NCBI GenBank assembly: GCA_022749755.1
Contig: CM040448.1
Coordinates: 12,026,481-12,090,480 of the forward strand
Origin: Azadirachta indica
Taxonomy: Eukaryota; Streptophyta; Magnoliopsida; Sapindales; Meliaceae
Direction of reading: 5' to 3'
DNA: 64,000 nucleotides
The notes under the pieces were generated by a model, which was not told the DNA's origin, searched no databases, and worked only from the letters and a program-made list of their open reading frames with translations. Of this stretch, positions 61,951-64,000 are shown one piece after another. Within the stretch, counting starts at the first letter, position 1. Every line of letters begins with the position of its first letter. The position numbers were made by a program, and so were the translations under genes.

Positions 61951-62794
61951 CTCTAAAAGGAATAGGATCCCCTCTTGATCTTTTATATTCTTGGGTTTCA
62001 AGAATTTGGCGACATGTTACAAAAACAAAAATAAAGGAATGAAATTCAATTTTAATAAATTTTACCCATTAATTATTATGATTTACTGTCATTGTAAGTA
62101 AAATTTATTAATGCATCCAAATCTACTTTTGACCACTGTCACTGCCTCTATCTCTTATTCCGTAATTGCTTGCAGACCAATGGATATGTTGTGAATTCTT
62201 TACAATCATTGGCAATCTAACAACTTCATCCTTTTAAATTTCAAAACCTTATATATGTTTCCAAATTTACACCAGATTCCTCTTCCAATCTTAATACATA
62301 CAAAGAACACAACCCACCAAAAGATTTTGCTCAGCTACATTTGTGTAATTTTGAGAAAACTTTAATAGGAATTTTAAGATTTGCAGGGAATGTGTTCATA
62401 CTCACTTTCTTTTTTCTTTGTCGTCTCCAAGAACGTCTTCTTTTTTATCCAAGAAGTCGTCAATATTTGATGCAAAGTTGTACAGCGGACTATTCATTAC
62501 AAAACTCATCATAACGGATGTTTGTTGGTTAAATTACCTTAATGGTAAATTTTATCCTTGGCTCTTAATTCTTATAAAACTTGAAAGTCGTCAAGAAAAG
62601 GAGGGCAGCGACAGTCACCGGTGAGTTTGGATGGATTAATAAATTTTACCTACAATTACAATAAATCATAATAATAAATTTTACCTACAATAGTAAAATT
62701 TATTAAAATTGAATCTCAACTGTTTATTTTTGTCTTGCAGCATGTTACTACAAGGATACAAAAGATTAAGAGAGGATTCTGATCCTCTCTAAAA
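61951..62794. mobile_element. Foldback element with 165-bp arms
   Basis: The left arm (61951-62118) and right arm (62629-62794) are reverse complements with small gaps. Shared landmarks include ATTCAATTTTAATAAATTTT, TAGGTAAAATTTATTA and GATCTTTT, with GGATCC/CCTCTC-type sequence at the ends. About 510 bases of unrelated sequence lie between the arms, without a recognisable gene. No clear target duplication was found. Confidence 0.75.
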
Positions 62795-63217
62795 TTACAT
62801 CCTAAGGAGAAGGTTAGCCTGCTGGATCAGTTACTGCTTTATTCTAAGTTAGGAAGTATGTGAACTGTGTAGCATTACCATTCACAGCTTGGAAATTAGC
62901 TACCATCTGGGACAGAACTTAGTGCAAATACAAGGTAAAGCCATAAATCATTACAACAGGCATTGAAACTCGAGAATAGCTTCTTACTTATATTGAGTGT
63001 GTCTAATAATTACAGCAACTAGCTGCGGATCCCCCATCTCTTACAACAGATCATTGCTCTACAAATTTCCTTTTCCTATAAAAGATATTGAAAAAACAAA
63101 TAGAATATGCTCACTCTCAGACTAACCATAAATTAAATTCACCCTTAAAATTACAGAAGAGAAAGAAAGCAGATTGCACGCGGACATGGACATTGTTGCA
63201 ACCAAAACAAATCAATC
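62795..63217. other. 3' flank of the TBL gene
   Basis: Presumably contains the 3' UTR of the minus-strand TBL gene. Nothing else recognised. Confidence 0.5.
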
Positions 63218-64000
63218 TCATGATAATGAGCTCGCGTTGCCTTCAAATTCTCTCCTAATGATTTCCAGCACAAGTTCATTCCAGGTATCAACTGGACCTG
63301 GCATGCACCAGTGTAAGCAATCCTGTGGCGGAGGCCTTCCATCTGGACCACGTTTTGTTATCTTATTTGGATCAGGATTCCGATAGGGGCCTGGATGTCC
63401 ATCATGGCGGTACCCAAAGGCTTCGGTAATATCCATCAACCTTAACGTTGATTTATTTGTTGCCTTCTTAATAGCATTATTGAAACCTGTCACTTGTTTC
63501 TCGTGCATTACTTCTGTAAATCCATTTTTCACTAACTCACCAACACCAAGAGGCCTTTCCTTTCCAGTACAAGAACCACCTGTATTCCAGGCCCCACCCT
63601 CATAGTGATCAGGTGAATAGGAACGCAAAATGGTCAGCCCTGTGTAATTTGGATGCGTAGCAATAGCACTGATAATGGTCTCAACTGATATTCCAAATGC
63701 ATCAACATTGTTAACCTTCATCTGCCGGGACTTGTCAGGCCACCACAACTGTCCTCCCACAATCTCATTGTTCAAGATATAGACCGACTGTTTAGCAAAC
63801 CAATGGCCTGAAGAGAGAACAATCACATCAAATTGTGGTAGCAATTCCATGAAGTTCTCATCTGGGGCATCGAGATGGAGCTTGTCAACACCCGCTGGAG
63901 CAAAATCAAATCCTTCATTAGTTTTTTGTACAAGCCAAGAGGACCATATTCGAACAATCATTACAGATGTTGACTTGAAGAGCCATCTTTGCATTCTTTT
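63218..64000 (-). CDS. Trichome birefringence-like (TBL/DUF231) O-acetyltransferase, 3' part
   Basis: The frame is open from the stop at 63218 to the window edge; about 260 residues are visible, and the apparent ATG at 63994 is internal because AAA AGA precedes it in frame. The sequence matches the C-terminal half of the PC-esterase/TBL domain: VLSSGHWFAK, KSRQMKVNN, ITILRSYSPDHYEGG-like TILRSYSPDHYEGGAWNTGG and the catalytic DxxH motif in QDCLHWCMPGPVDTWNE. The GDS motif and the membrane anchor lie beyond the window. TBL proteins are Golgi type II membrane enzymes that O-acetylate wall polysaccharides such as xylan and pectin. The sequence recalls the YLS7/TBL17 subgroup, but that placement is tentative. 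Confidence 0.9.
   Translation of the reverse strand, partial: KRMQRWLFKSTSVMIVRIWSSWLVQKTNEGFDFAPAGVDKLHLDAPDENFMELLPQFDVIVLSSGHWFAKQSVYILNNEIVGGQLWWPDKSRQMKVNNVDAFGISVETIISAIATHPNYTGLTILRSYSPDHYEGGAWNTGGSCTGKERPLGVGELVKNGFTEVMHEKQVTGFNNAIKKATNKSTLRLMDITEAFGYRHDGHPGPYRNPDPNKITKRGPDGRPPPQDCLHWCMPGPVDTWNELVLEIIRREFEGNASSLS

Noticed and set aside
1..64000. CRISPR array, operon or prokaryotic-type system
   Set aside because: All genes are eukaryotic with spliceosomal introns; no regularly spaced direct repeats with unique spacers were seen.

Overview
This window is plant nuclear DNA, almost certainly from a eudicot. The genes are intron-rich with GT..AG junctions, intergenic DNA is very AT-rich with plant-type MITEs, a SINE, LINE debris and an LTR-like insertion, and the proteins belong to plant families (MAP65-3, AHL, TBL, WAT1, HIR, DUF761). 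The species cannot be fixed from the sequence alone; a woody rosid would fit.

Layout. 0-1 kb: a decayed LINE fragment on the minus strand. 1.9-5.5 kb: a WAT1/MtN21-type transporter gene broken by two nonsense codons and three frameshifts, with a 1.83 kb LTR-like insertion in one intron. 6.3-7.1 kb: an intact two-exon DUF1442 gene (-). 7.2-15 kb: no gene, but a nest of small mobile elements at 10.4-14.4 kb (an AT-rich dispersed repeat, two foldback elements, a Mutator-like MITE with a perfect 11-bp target duplication, a possible hAT-like element and a tRNA-derived SINE). 15.0-18.3 kb: a five-exon HIR (SPFH/prohibitin-like) gene (+). 18.3-24.6 kb: no recognised gene. 24.6-27 kb: a BED zinc finger gene derived from a hAT transposase (-). 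27-33.5 kb: AT-rich spacer.

33.8-61 kb is gene-dense. It holds an 11-exon FKBP53/43-type nuclear immunophilin (+), a 17-exon cytosolic enolase (-), the rRNA-processing factor EBP2 (+, divergent from enolase and with a probable 1.7 kb leader intron), a small membrane-anchored DUF761 protein (+), an AT-hook/PPC protein of the AHL family (-) and a 12-exon MAP65-3-like phragmoplast microtubule bundler (-). 61.4-62.8 kb carries a second copy of the dispersed repeat and another foldback element. The window closes with the 3' part of a TBL/DUF231 O-acetyltransferase gene (-), cut by the right edge.

These are independent genes, not an operon or a dedicated cluster. Loose functional themes are nuclear/nucleolar proteins (FKBP53, EBP2, AHL, BED protein) and cell division or wall genes (MAP65-3, TBL). 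I rebuilt exon structures by hand from reading frame, splice dinucleotides and known family sequences; all spliced frames stay open and give family-typical lengths. I found no clearly new biological system. The points most worth a second look are the multiply broken WAT1 gene with its insertion, the nested foldback/MITE cluster upstream of HIR, the hAT-derived gene that seems to have lost a conserved transposase motif, and a long hairpin downstream of the DUF761 gene.
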